Source of the DNA: CAVOJV01 sp963696325
GTDB lineage: Bacteria; Pseudomonadota; Gammaproteobacteria; Competibacterales; Competibacteraceae
Assembly (NCBI GenBank): GCA_963696325.1
Contig: CAVOJV010000021.1
Location: 1-12,312, forward strand
Direction of reading: 5' to 3'
DNA length: 12,312 nt
The notes under the pieces were generated by a model. It was not told where the DNA came from. It made no database searches and saw only the letters and a list, made by a program, of their open reading frames with translations. The translations under genes were made by a program, and so were the position numbers. Numbering within the stretch: position 1 is the first letter of the stretch; each line of letters starts with the position of its first letter. Positions 1 through 7,820 of the stretch are shown here, one piece after another.

Positions 1-3
1 ATT

Positions 4-41
4 GGGGTTTGAGTAGCAGTTGGACGGAAAATCGGGTTAAG
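4..41 (+). repeat. Left terminal inverted repeat of the Tn3-family transposon
   Basis: This is a 38-bp terminal repeat starting GGGGTTTGAG and ending GGGTTAAG. It matches the reverse complement of 3938-3975 at 37 of 38 positions. It lies 42 bases beyond the transposase stop codon. Confidence 0.95.
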
Positions 42-83
42 CCAGCGTCTTGTTACGAATTACGAGAGGGGCCATGGACCGGG

Positions 84-3079
84 CTACTCTGGGTCCTGTG
101 CGGGATTGCGTAGCGGCCGCAACTCGCCTTTCGCGACCGCCTCCGGCATCGAGAACGAGTAGCGACCGAGGATATTGATGTGCTCGTGGATCAACGGCGA
201 CAGCCTCGCCACGTCCTCGTCCCGAACCGGGTAACCTTCCTTGCGCAGTTGGTCGAGCACCGCTTCGATATAGATCGTGTTCCACAACACGATCATATTG
301 ATCACCAGTCCCAGCGCGCCCAACTGATCCTCCTGCCCTTCCCGGTAGCGCTGGCGCAGCTCGCCGCGCTTGCCATGGAAGACCACCCGCGCGAGGCTGT
401 GGCGCCCTTCGCCGCGGTTGAGTTGGGTCAGGGTGCGCGCGGCGGCGGCTCTCGTCATCGATAAAGTGAGGGTATGCAAGGTCTTATCGATGCGCCCGAA
501 TTCCGCGATCGCCTGCGCCAAGCGGGTCGGCCGGTCGCCGATCTGGAGCGTGCGCATGATGCCGTTCGCCGGCACCCGCCCGAGCTTGAGCGAGCCGGCC
601 AAGCGCAGCATGTCGTCCCAGTGCGGCGATCAATCGTCCAGGTCGATCCGCTGACGCGCGAGACCCGTCGAGTTCTCCATAGTCGGCCTGTCGGATCGAT
701 GCGCCAGAAGCGCGTGCCGCCGATATCCGCCAGGCGGGGGCTGAAGCGGTAGCCGAGCAGCCGGAAGAGGCCAAACACGACATCACTGTAGGCGCCGGTA
801 TCGGTCATGATCTGCGTGGGCTGCAGCTCGGTTTGTTGTTCGAGCACCACGGCCAGCAGCACCAAGGACTGTCGCGCAGCGTGCCGGGCACCACGCTGGC
901 GTTCAGTCCGGTGAATTGGTCGGAGAGCAGGTTGTACCAGGTCACCCCCTTCGCGGACCGAAATACTTGGGGTTGGGTCCGGCATGGACGGTGCGCACCG
1001 GCACGACGAAGCGCATGCCGTCGGCCGAGGCGCACCTCGCCGCCGCCCCAGGCGTGGGCGAGTGGGATTGGTTTGGGCGGCGACCAGGACGGCGTTGGCG
1101 GCGTCAGGGTGTCGTCACGCAGGTAGTTCTGGTCGACCCACGACAGGCGGTCGCGCTTAAGCGCCGGCTCGTCCGTTCGGATCGAGCGGCTCGGGGCCGG
1201 TGTTGCAGGCTTCGGCCATCAGCACGGCGCACAAGCTGGTGGTCAAGTCGGTGGCCCGCGCGGTGCGCTCGGTCAGATGCGTGAAGGCGTCGGCAAAATC
1301 CGTCCGCGCGGCGATCTCCAGCAGCATTTCCGGCAGGTCGACGCGCGGCAGGCGCGCCACCACCGCCGCCCGCAGGGCGATCAAGGACGGCGGTTCCTCC
1401 AGCTTGTCCAGGGGACTGAGGATCAACCTGCGTCGACCTTTTCAAAGCGGACGGCCGGATTATCGGGCAATCGCGCGGCCACCGCGCGATAGGTCTGGTC
1501 GAGCTCTGCTGCCAAGGCCGTCCAGAGCGGGCTGCGGATCGGCTGGCAGCCCGAGCGTGCGGCAGACGATCGGGCGCATCGCCTCCCATTCCGCCCCCGC
1601 CAGCAAACCCGGCACGCGGATCGGCATAGCGCCAGCTCGGCGTGAGCAAAGACGTCGCGCCGGCGCGAGCGCCGTATGCAACTGATCAAGGAGGCAAAAG
1701 GTATAGGCGCGAAGATCAATCCCGCCATCCTCGCCCAGCACCAAGATGCTGCCAGGACTTGCCGATCATCGCCCGCGGCGCGTCGCCGGCTTTGGGGCGT
1801 GGCGGTCGTGTCGCGCAACCAGTCGAAGGCGTCCACCACCGGTTGGCCGGCGGGGCTGGCCCCGAAGCGGAGGTGGTTCAACACAGCCGGCAGATAGCCC
1901 CGGACGCTGGCGGTAGTGTTCGGCCAGAGCCAAGTAATAGACGTCATCGGGCGGCCGGATCAGGGCGCCGACCTTTTCCAAGGCCGTTCGAGCTCCTCGC
2001 AGGGAATCCGGGCGAAAACCTGCTGGCGAACGCTCCGCGTCGGGCACGGCCGGGTCGAGCAGCCAGCTCGGCACGCTTCCGCCAAGGTCGCGGCGGCGGG
2101 GTCCAAGTCTTTGAGGGTCCGCAACCGCGCTTTCTGGTCCGCTCTGATGGCGCGCGCTGAACAGCTCCTGCAACAGCGTTTCCAGCACTTCCAGGATGTC
2201 ATCCTGCGCCGTCGCTTCCAGGCAATGGACGAACGCGACCAGGGTGGCGAGCCGACGAGCGGCGGGCATCCGGCTGATAGCCTGCAGCCTTGGCACGGTG
2301 GGCAAAGCGCGCCAGTACGGCGATCCGGCCGAACGGGAATGCGGGCCGCGTGGCAAGGTAATATCCAGGGCGCGGACCGATTGCAACGATCGATCGCCCC
2401 GCTAAGGCCGGACCGCTGACGCGGGTCGGTCCCGAGCGGAGCTGCTCGAGCCAGGAATGGCGGCTGCCCTCGGGAATCGTCAGGAGCCGGTTTAACCGCG
2501 TTCGCTGTTCCGTGGTCAGCCCACGCCCCAAGGCTGCCATAGCCTTTTCTCGGCGCGGGCGCGGGTCCGGAGGATCAAACGCTCCAGTGTGCTGTGCCCC
2601 GGCAGCAAGTACCTTGTGGGTCAACAACCAACCGGTGACGCGCGCGAAGAGCACGCCCGGCCGTTCGGTCCCGGTCCAACATAAACCGTAGAGCCAGCGG
2701 TCAGCCGGAAACCCACCCAGGGTCGGTAATGTCGCTGTAGCCATAATAGGTGCGGATCTGCTGACATGGTCCCAACGTTGTTCGCCGGTGCGATACGGCG
2801 CGGATCCCGTCGGTGCTCGGCACATCCAATTGCCGGGCGACCGTGTGCAGCACCGACGACGGCACCGCCAGCGGATCGGCGAGGAAGGTACCGAGAAAGC
2901 GGACGGTCGTGAGCTGGAGGGCGAAAGCCGAGGCGATTGTGATCGCCTCGGCAGGTCCTGATCTGTGCCAGATCGTCATCGTTGAGGTGGAAGAAGCGGG
3001 TCAGTTCGTCGGGCGTCGGCGCAGCCGCATAGCGGCCGTAGCTTTCGCGCTGGGCGGCGGTCAGGAAGCTGACAGGCAT
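84..3079 (-). pseudogene. tnpA: Tn3-family transposase TnpA, heavily frameshifted
   Basis: The gene would encode a Tn3-family DDE transposase that acts on the 38-bp ends. Full family length is recovered (2996 nt, about 1000 codons) only by changing frame on the order of twenty times. The start is the ATG at 3079, reading MPVSFLTAAQRE, the usual N-terminus of the DUF4158 domain. Other family stretches are RTYYGYSDITDP (near 2740), WLYGLCWTGTERPG (near 2670) and LLTIPEGSRHSWLEQLRSG (near 2460). All three catalytic residues can be read: D in DLTTSLCAVLMAEACN (codon 1247-1249), D in MTDTGAYSDVVFGLF (near 800), and E in REGQEDQLGALGLVIN (near 330). One clear indel is an extra base in the AAA run at 2924-2926. 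The stop is TAG at 84-86. No reading frame gives a working protein. The individual motifs are still close to the family consensus. Confidence 0.92.
2927..2952. repeat. 11-bp perfect palindrome inside tnpA
   Basis: GCCGAGGCGAT is followed by TGTG and then by its exact reverse complement ATCGCCTCGGC. It lies in the coding sequence for the CRGDHNRLGF motif of the transposase and directly abuts the AAA run that carries a frameshifting extra base. It may simply reflect codon choice. Confidence 0.7.
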
Positions 3080-3183
3080 ATCGCGGACTCGGGGCAGGAT
3101 GAATCGTTTGACGAAAGTACCAGGCCAGTGCCGCCCAAACACCCGCTTAACCTCGGGTCTTGCGCGCCCGCGCGTCATCCGGG

Positions 3184-3748
3184 TTATGTTCCGGTCCGCG
3201 CCCGCATCAGGCGCAAGACGGTCGCCGGATGCACCTTGAACAATCGTGCCGCATCCGCAGCCGTTTTCGTTCCCTGGGTCACCAGGGCGACAATTTCCGT
3301 TTGCTGGGCGGCGGTGAGTTTCGGCCGCTTCGGCCGCCCCTGCGACCGGCTTTACGGGCGGCATCCAATCCCGCTTTCGTGCGCTCCTTGAGCATCTCTC
3401 GCTCGAACTCAGCGAAGGCGCCGACCATCTGCATCAGCATGCGTCCGGCAGGCGTGGTGGTGTCAATGGCTTCCGTCAGACTGCGGAATCCAGCCTGCGC
3501 CTCTCGCACTCGTTCCATCAGAGCGAGCACATCCCGTAGCGAACGGGACAACCGGTCGATTTTCCGAGACCACTAAGACATCGCCATTGCGAAGCTGGGC
3601 GAGCAGATGATGCAGTTCTGGGACGTCCTAGCGACCGCCAGAAGCCCGTTCCTGAAAGATCAACTCCACACCCTACGGCTTTCAGGGCAACAACCTGGAC
3701 ATCGGTATCTTGTTCGTGGGTGGAGACCCGGGCATAGCCGAACAACAT
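3184..3748 (-). pseudogene. tnpR: Serine resolvase/invertase TnpR of the Tn3 element, frameshifted
   Basis: This is the remnant of the small serine recombinase that resolves Tn3 cointegrates at res. The ATG at 3748 opens MLFGYARVSTHEQDTDVQ, with the catalytic serine at residue 9 in YARVST. Later family segments are SRSLRDVLALMERV, the EFEREMLKERTKAGLDAARK helix (3400-3360 region) and a C-terminal helix-turn-helix ending HPATVLRLMRARTGT, with TAA at 3184-3186. The span is 565 nt, not a multiple of three, for a normal length of about 187 residues. I see an extra G after the AVGC codons (about 3667), an in-frame TAG where the family has Trp (about 3631), an extra C near 3567, and a base loss before the KLTAAQQ segment (about 3318). 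The transposase start follows 104 bases downstream in the same direction. Confidence 0.92.
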
Positions 3749-3937
3749 GATTGCGTAAACCTATTGCCAATTAATTATATTTTGCAATATAGTTTCGCAA
3801 CGCGCCAGCCCCCAATATCACGTCAACTTGGGCGATTGCACAAACGGTCGTTTGTGGAACGAGTGGTTTGCCGGGAACCCCGTACTGGCTGGCTTTGCAG
3901 GCTGTGATGGCAATACATTCGGAGTTTTTCACAGGGC
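3749..3937. other. Probable res site region of the Tn3 element
   Basis: This 189-bp noncoding stretch lies between the resolvase start and the right terminal repeat, the usual place for res when tnpR and tnpA point the same way. It contains an AT-rich dyad, TATATT-TTGC-AATATA, at 3776-3791, in otherwise GC-rich DNA. That would suit a crossover subsite. I cannot assign the three resolvase subsites with certainty. Confidence 0.5.
3774..3800 (-). promoter_or_regulatory. Candidate tnpR promoter overlapping the res dyad
   Basis: Read on the minus strand there is a perfect -10 box TATAAT (3779-3774) and a weak -35-like TTGCGA (3800-3795), with a short 15-base spacer. The -10 box ends 25 bases before the tnpR start codon. 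Overlap with the dyad at 3776-3791 would let resolvase repress its own gene, as is known for Tn3-family elements. The overlap is seen; the regulation is inferred. Confidence 0.4.
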
Positions 3938-3975
3938 CTTAACCCAATTTTCCGTCCAACTGCTACTCAAACCCC
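3938..3975 (-). repeat. Right terminal inverted repeat of the Tn3-family transposon
   Basis: This 38-bp repeat is complementary to 4-41 with one mismatch (position 30 of the repeat, C in the left copy and T here). The bases after it, ATTAT, would be the right copy of the 5-bp target duplication. Confidence 0.95.
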
Positions 3976-4383
3976 ATTATTGCCGGGGTCGACCAGATCA
4001 TCCGCGCCATTGACGGCGAGCCGTTGCCGGAACCCGACGTAAACCCCGCCGGCGGCATTGCGGATATTCAGCAGTATGTTCCAGTCATTTTTATTCTTGC
4101 GCTCGTGATAGGCGGAGTGCTTCGCGCCGTATTAGGCCGATTTCCCGGCGCGCTTGCAACTGGCGGAGCCGTGGCTGTGGTCGCTTGGTTATTGGCCGGC
4201 GCGGTATCCATCGCGCTGGTCGCGGGCGTGATCGCGCTCTTGTTCACGTTGCTCAGTGGCGGTATGGGCGGACTTGGCGGCGGAGGTTATCGTGGAGGCT
4301 TCGGCCGAGGTGATTTTGGCCGCGGCGGCTTCAGCGGCGGTGGCGGCGGGTTTGGCGGTGGCGGTGCGTCGGGCCGGTGGTAA
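3976..4383 (+). pseudogene. 3' part of a ygcG-like TPM-domain membrane protein, cut by Tn3
   Basis: The reading frame is open from the base after the Tn3 repeat and starts IIAGVDQIIRAIDGEP, which is the end of a TPM (DUF477/YgcG) domain. About three hydrophobic stretches follow (roughly residues 36-54, 61-80 and 82-96 of the fragment). The protein then ends in a long Gly-rich tail (GGGGYRGGFGRGDFGRGG and similar), typical of YgcG-type proteins that lie in the membrane with the TPM domain outside. The signal peptide and most of the TPM domain should lie on the other side of the transposon, beyond the window start. The stop TAA at 4381 is two bases before the next TPM gene, so the two form an operon; in related genomes lemA often precedes them. 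The remaining piece has no native start and is probably not made. TTG at 4024 is only a formal start. Confidence 0.85.
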
Positions 4384-4385
4384 CG

Positions 4386-4880
4386 ATGAATATCAAACGC
4401 ATTTTAAGACATCTCGTCATGACCGACTGGCAGGTCAACCGGGCTTTTCCCCGCCAAACCTTGCTCGCGATTGAGCAAGCGATCAAAGCGAGCGAGACCG
4501 CCCACGTCGGAGAAATCCGTTTCGCGCTCGAAGGCGCACTGGACGGCACCTCGCTTTTCAAGGGGCAGTCCGCGAGAGAACGCGCTATCGACGTATTTTC
4601 GCACTTGCGGATATGGGATACCGAACACAATAACGGTGTGCTGATTTATCTGTTGCTTGCCGACCGGGCCGTTGAGATCGTTGCTGATCGTGGGATTCAC
4701 GCGAAGGTGGGCGCTCGGGAATGGGAAAGGATTTGCCGCCAGATGGAAACGGCCTTTAAACAGGCGAACTACGCAGGCGGCGTAGTCCGCGGCATTCAAG
4801 CCGTGACCCAGCATCTGGTGGAACATTTTCCCGCTTCCGGTACTGGTAATGAATTGCCAGACCAACCGGTGGTGCTGTAG
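4386..4880 (+). CDS. TPM-domain protein (second gene of the ygcG-like pair)
   Basis: This 164-residue protein belongs to the TPM domain family (PF04536, DUF477), which is linked with membrane or envelope stress functions and with thylakoid PSII repair in plants; its bacterial role is not settled. Characteristic stretches are the early ETAHVGEIRFALEG strand, ARERAIDVFSHLRIWDTEHN (residues 62-81), NGVLIYLLLADRAVEIVADR and the later YAGGVVRGIQAVTQHL. No signal peptide or membrane segment is visible, so this is the cytoplasmic version, unlike its upstream partner. The ATG at 4386 was chosen over a GTG at 4377, because the GTG lies inside the upstream gene. The gap to the upstream stop is two bases, so translation was probably coupled. 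With the Tn3 insertion upstream, its transcription may now be reduced or driven from elsewhere. Confidence 0.88.
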   Translation: MNIKRILRHLVMTDWQVNRAFPRQTLLAIEQAIKASETAHVGEIRFALEGALDGTSLFKGQSARERAIDVFSHLRIWDTEHNNGVLIYLLLADRAVEIVADRGIHAKVGAREWERICRQMETAFKQANYAGGVVRGIQAVTQHLVEHFPASGTGNELPDQPVVL

Positions 4881-4888
4881 CTCAACCA

Positions 4889-5113
4889 ACGCTTATCCAC
4901 GAGCGAGTACGGTCCCGGATTGCTGCGGCCCAAGCCCGCGGCGTTAGGTTTGGTCGTCAGCCGGGACAGCGCATCAAAGCGGACCGACACCCTACGCGCG
5001 TGCTAAAACTCGTTGCCAGCGGTCGTTCCTACCGGGAAATTAGTCGTCAACTGGGGATCAGCAAAAATACGATTCTTGACATCGTAAAACGGAGTCGAAC
5101 AGCGGCTGTGTAA
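4889..5113 (+). pseudogene. C-terminal remnant of a second serine resolvase
   Basis: A frame with no start codon encodes about 74 residues. They match the end of small serine recombinases: LIHERVRSRIAAAQARG (the end of the long E helix), a linker with FGRQPG, and a helix-turn-helix SYREISRQLGISKNTILDIV, then TAA at 5111. The catalytic N-terminal domain is missing. It is not a copy of the Tn3 resolvase at 3184-3748, as the C-terminal sequences differ clearly. It begins only eight bases after the stop of the TPM gene, so a deletion or imprecise excision has joined it there. It marks an older mobile element now lost. Confidence 0.82.
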
Positions 5114-5249
5114 ACCGGTTCAGCGACTATACGGTGGACTTCGACCGGACTGTGCCGCCAATGCGGTACGAAATACAACTTACTTGAGTGACAAGTAGTT
5201 ACGATACAATTCGCCGGATTTCGTCAGAATCCCGACCGACTCTCTTTAG

Positions 5250-5351
5250 GAGTTACGGGCACTGTTTTTGCGAGCTGATGAACGCGCCAACCCCGACGAA
5301 CTCGCCAGTATCCAACGCGGTAGCTGGCGGCGGAACCGAACTATCGTATGA
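5250..5351 (+). pseudogene. C-terminal tail of an unidentified gene, overlapping the next start
   Basis: After an in-frame TAG (5247-5249) there are 33 codons rich in charged residues, including LRADERANPDELASIQ and RGSWRRNRTIV, ending TGA at 5349. The TGA overlaps the ATG of the downstream gene as ATGA, the classic translational-coupling overlap. That makes chance unlikely. The sequence reads like the conserved end of a real protein that once formed an operon with the gene at 5348. I do not recognise the family. No start codon remains, and the bases upstream (5114-5249) hold nothing else I can identify. What removed the 5' part is not visible; it may be the event that left the resolvase remnant. 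Confidence 0.5.
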
Positions 5352-6085
5352 TCGACACGCCCAGACCGTCCCACGCTGCCCAGTTGCTCAATAAACTGCA
5401 ACACAGCGAAGAGTTAAGGCATCAACCTATTGCCGCGGTCGGTTTGGACCCACAGTTGGCGATGCTGCGGGAATGGCAGGCTCATCGGCTGGCGCGCACC
5501 TATGCCGACCTGCTGGCCGATCCGGGCTACCGCCCGGCGTGCGAGTTTTTCCTGAGCGACCTCTATGCTCCGCGCGATTTCAGCCAGCGCGATCAAGACC
5601 TCGAACGCATCCACCAGTTTTTGGCACGCGTGTTACCCGCGCAAATGATCCAGCGGCTCACTGAGACCGTCGAGTTGAACAGCCTGACGAACACCCTGGA
5701 TAATCGGTTGTTGCGGGTGCTGGTCGAGCAACTCGGCGTGACGGACACCGTCACGCCGGAACCCTATGTCGAAGCCTACCGTCTTTGCGACAACTATTCG
5801 GAGCGAGGACGGCAAATCGATCTGGCCCGCAGCATATTGATGCGAGTGGGCGAGGGGGCGCGTCGCAAGCGGGTCGGCGTAGCCATGAAGCTGGCGAAGG
5901 TTCCGGCACAACACGCGGGCTGGATCGATCTGTATGATTTCCTGGAGCGGGGCCGCCAGGCCTTCAGGCAAATGAAGGACGTAAAGACTTTTGTGGATAC
6001 GATTGCGCGGCGCGAAATGAATATCCTCGATCTGATATACGCCGCCGACCTGCAAGGCTTCGAAAAATGTGCGGGTCTACGTTGA
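5348..6085 (+). CDS. Conserved hypothetical protein, mostly helical
   Basis: This is a 245-residue protein of unknown function. It looks like a family of about 220-240 residues found in gammaproteobacteria, marked by ACEFFLSDLYAPRDFSQRD (residues 65-83) followed by a helix LERIHQFLARVLP. Later parts are helical: LTNTLDNRLLRVLVEQLG, a charged region near residues 150-180, LYDFLERGRQAFRQMKDV, and an end near FVDTIARREMNILD. It has no signal peptide, no membrane segment and no catalytic motif I can name. The ATG at 5348 is chosen because it overlaps the upstream stop as ATGA; a purine-rich GGCGGCGGAA lies about 10 bases upstream. The gene appears intact and is one of only two such host genes in the window. 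The family memory is from general knowledge and has not been checked by a search. Confidence 0.75.
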   Translation: MIDTPRPSHAAQLLNKLQHSEELRHQPIAAVGLDPQLAMLREWQAHRLARTYADLLADPGYRPACEFFLSDLYAPRDFSQRDQDLERIHQFLARVLPAQMIQRLTETVELNSLTNTLDNRLLRVLVEQLGVTDTVTPEPYVEAYRLCDNYSERGRQIDLARSILMRVGEGARRKRVGVAMKLAKVPAQHAGWIDLYDFLERGRQAFRQMKDVKTFVDTIARREMNILDLIYAADLQGFEKCAGLR

Positions 6086-6571
6086 ACACCCTCGATCGGC
6101 CCAGACCCAACCCTCGTGCCATGAGCCGCCAGCTGGTGAAAATCCAATGCTGGCGCGGCCTATCGCTAAACACTTGTTTTCCGTTAACCCAGAACCCGCT
6201 GACATCAATCAGACTGCCTCCCCCGGGGTTTTGCATGCTCTCCATGTTCAAGAGTGGGCAGAGGGTCACGACCGACGGACCGGTTCCGTTGGTCACTGAG
6301 CAATGCTATTCGTTGGCAGCCTAATTGCGCCTGTTGATAGCCGGCCTTTGGCTATCGAAAATTAACGCAACACAACCAATTTGATAGGTTTGGACCAGCA
6401 ATTCCCGCTCTGAGCTGATGGTTGCGGCTTAGGCCTCCTGACAGAGCCGGTAAAATCGAACCAACAAACCCCACCTGTTCGCGCTCTAAGCGGCGGCCCA
6501 AAGCCATCATCAATCAACCCTCTACAACGCTCAACAACCGCGACCGAACTGTCGCCCTCACACGGCGGTGG
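6086..6571. other. Noncoding or unassigned stretch, including the unknown right end of the IS4-like element
   Basis: There is no gene I can recognise in these 486 bases. Short open frames exist on both strands at 6067-6324 (+) and 5964-6296 (-). They lie antisense to each other, and neither shows a known motif. The right end of the IS4-like element must lie somewhere here, but with its left end deleted there is no partner repeat to locate it. One small hairpin is present at 6336-6356. Confidence 0.5.
6336..6356. repeat. 7-bp hairpin in the unassigned stretch
   Basis: GATAGCC and GGCTATC are perfectly complementary around a 7-base loop. No T-run follows on either strand at the right distance, so it is not a convincing intrinsic terminator. 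It might belong to the end of the IS4-like element. Confidence 0.4.
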
Positions 6572-7813
6572 CTACGACGTATCGGGCGTCAGCACCGCAC
6601 CGGCATAATCCTGGGTAATCGACTCCCACAGCGTGTGCCAGTCGGGTACGTAGAAATCCAGCACCCGGGCCCGTAAGCGCTCCCACCGCGAGGTGCGCGA
6701 ACGAAAGCGTGCCCGTGCGGCCTGAAACAGCCGACAGCTCAGTTCCTGGACCTGATCGACCAGAAACGCCAACATCATCAACAGCGCCAGCACACTGGAT
6801 AAGTGCTGCTGGCCATGGCCGTAGTTGTGCTCCAGCGCATAGCCTTGGTTCTTGAGCGTATTGAACGTTTCATTTTCGACTTTCCAGCGGGCTCGCCCTC
6901 CGCGCATGATCGGTTCCACAGTGTCTGGGTTTAACTCAAGATCGGTGACCCAACTGAACACGGTTTGTTGACCCTCCTGGCTCATCCAGTACTCCAAGAA
7001 GTTAACCCGCAACTCGGGATGGCTCGCGTTCAGCGCCACCTCGTTGCGCCACCGATAGCCATGCTCGACGCCCTCGACATCGGTATACTCCCACTCCTGA
7101 GTGACGCCCCTGCTCAGCCCGGCATGCACCGCGTTAAACAGCGCTTCATGATCCCCCGGCTTGACGCCGATGAGGTAGTGCAGATTCAGCTGCTGGAGCA
7201 GTTCCAGATGCGGGCCGTTGGCCGAGAGGCTGTCTTCCAGCACCATCAGCTTCAGCTGCGGATGGTCCTCGCGCAGGTGTTCCAATAAGCGCTTGCTGGC
7301 GTTGCGCTCGCAGTCGTTTTTCCGCGCCCCATCGGCCCGCGTGATCGGCTCCGGCGCCAACGGCAACACCGTCTTCAGCTTGGGGTGCACCAGCACCGCC
7401 CCTAACAACTGATGGTAGTAGCGCGGCCCCGCGCGGGTCTGCTTGACACAGCACTCCGGGCAACGGATCTCGCTGGAGGCAAACTGACCGGTGCCGTCGA
7501 TCGACACCAGATAATGCCCGTTCCAATACTCATACGGCTGCAGGGCCCGCTGGCGCTGCAGCTGGCGATGCACCGCCCGAAACGCCCCGCGCAGTTCCTG
7601 CGGGACCACCGGATCGAGGATCGTGCGCAGCTGCGTGTCGCACGGCGCTCGCTCCACCCCCTACAGCGTGCGCAGATTATGCCGAATCCGCGCCTCGTCC
7701 TGATACGCTTCGTCGAATTTCAGCAACGACGGGTATTTCAACCCAAACATCGCTAGCCCCGACATCAGCGCATCACTGAGTGAGATTTCCCGTCGAGCAC
7801 AGCGCTGATCCGT
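6572..7813 (-). pseudogene. IS4-like DDE transposase, start lost and one amber codon
   Basis: The frame encodes a DDE-type transposase close to the IS4 group. Catalytic candidates are D in YLVSIDGTGQF, D in LMVLEDSLSANGPH, and E in GRARWKVENETFNTLKNQGY, which resembles the IS4 R-E-K signature. From 7813 the frame reads DQRCARREISLSDALMSG then FGLKYPSLLKFDEAYQDEA, the normal N-terminal part. It is interrupted by TAG at 7661-7663, between HNLRTL and GVERAPCDTQ. After the TAG, 361 codons stay open to the stop at 6572-6574. Homology begins exactly where the IS21 element starts, so the start codon was removed by that insertion. Translation could in principle restart at GTG 7657, but the first part of the protein would be missing. 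Assignment to IS4 rather than an unclassified group is tentative. Confidence 0.85.
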
Positions 7814-7820
7814 TGTTAAT

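Larger units (their letters stand above)
4..3975 (-). mobile_element. Tn3-family transposon, complete end to end, genes decayed
   Basis: A 38-bp inverted repeat beginning GGGG and ending TAAG stands at both ends (4-41 and 3938-3975), with 37 of 38 bases identical. This is the usual length and layout of Tn3-family termini. Inside are a transposase of about 1000 codons and a serine resolvase, both on the minus strand and in the order resolvase then transposase, as in the Tn21-like arrangement. No passenger gene is present. The element interrupts a TPM-domain gene whose tail resumes right after the right repeat. The expected 5-bp target duplication is not visible: the right flank is ATTAT, while the only three left-flank bases in the window are ATT, where TAT would be expected. 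Both genes are broken, so the element should not move by itself, but its ends look usable in trans. Confidence 0.93.

Noticed and set aside
370..2419. Several plus-strand open frames of 90-170 codons across the Tn3 element
   Set aside because: All are antisense to tnpA, whose motifs can be read on the minus strand in shifting frames. None has recognisable features.
4377..4385. GTG at 4377 as the start of the second TPM gene
   Set aside because: It lies inside the last codons of the upstream gene. The ATG at 4386, two bases after that gene's stop, gives the normal N-terminus.
3184..5113. The two resolvase sequences as a duplication of one gene
   Set aside because: The C-terminal regions differ clearly (HPATVLRLMRARTGT against ISKNTILDIVKRS), so they come from different elements.
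5188..5394. Open frame of 68 codons overlapping the start of the hypothetical gene
   Set aside because: It has no ATG start and no recognisable features, and overlaps 5348-6085. The frame ending in the ATGA overlap is more convincing in that place.
6336..6356. Hairpin as an intrinsic terminator
   Set aside because: The 7-bp stem has no following T-run on either strand, and it lies 250 bases past the nearest stop codon.
6440..6475. tRNA-like T-arm (GGTTCGATT on the minus strand)
   Set aside because: The flanking bases do not pair into a proper T stem, and no anticodon or acceptor arm can be formed around it.
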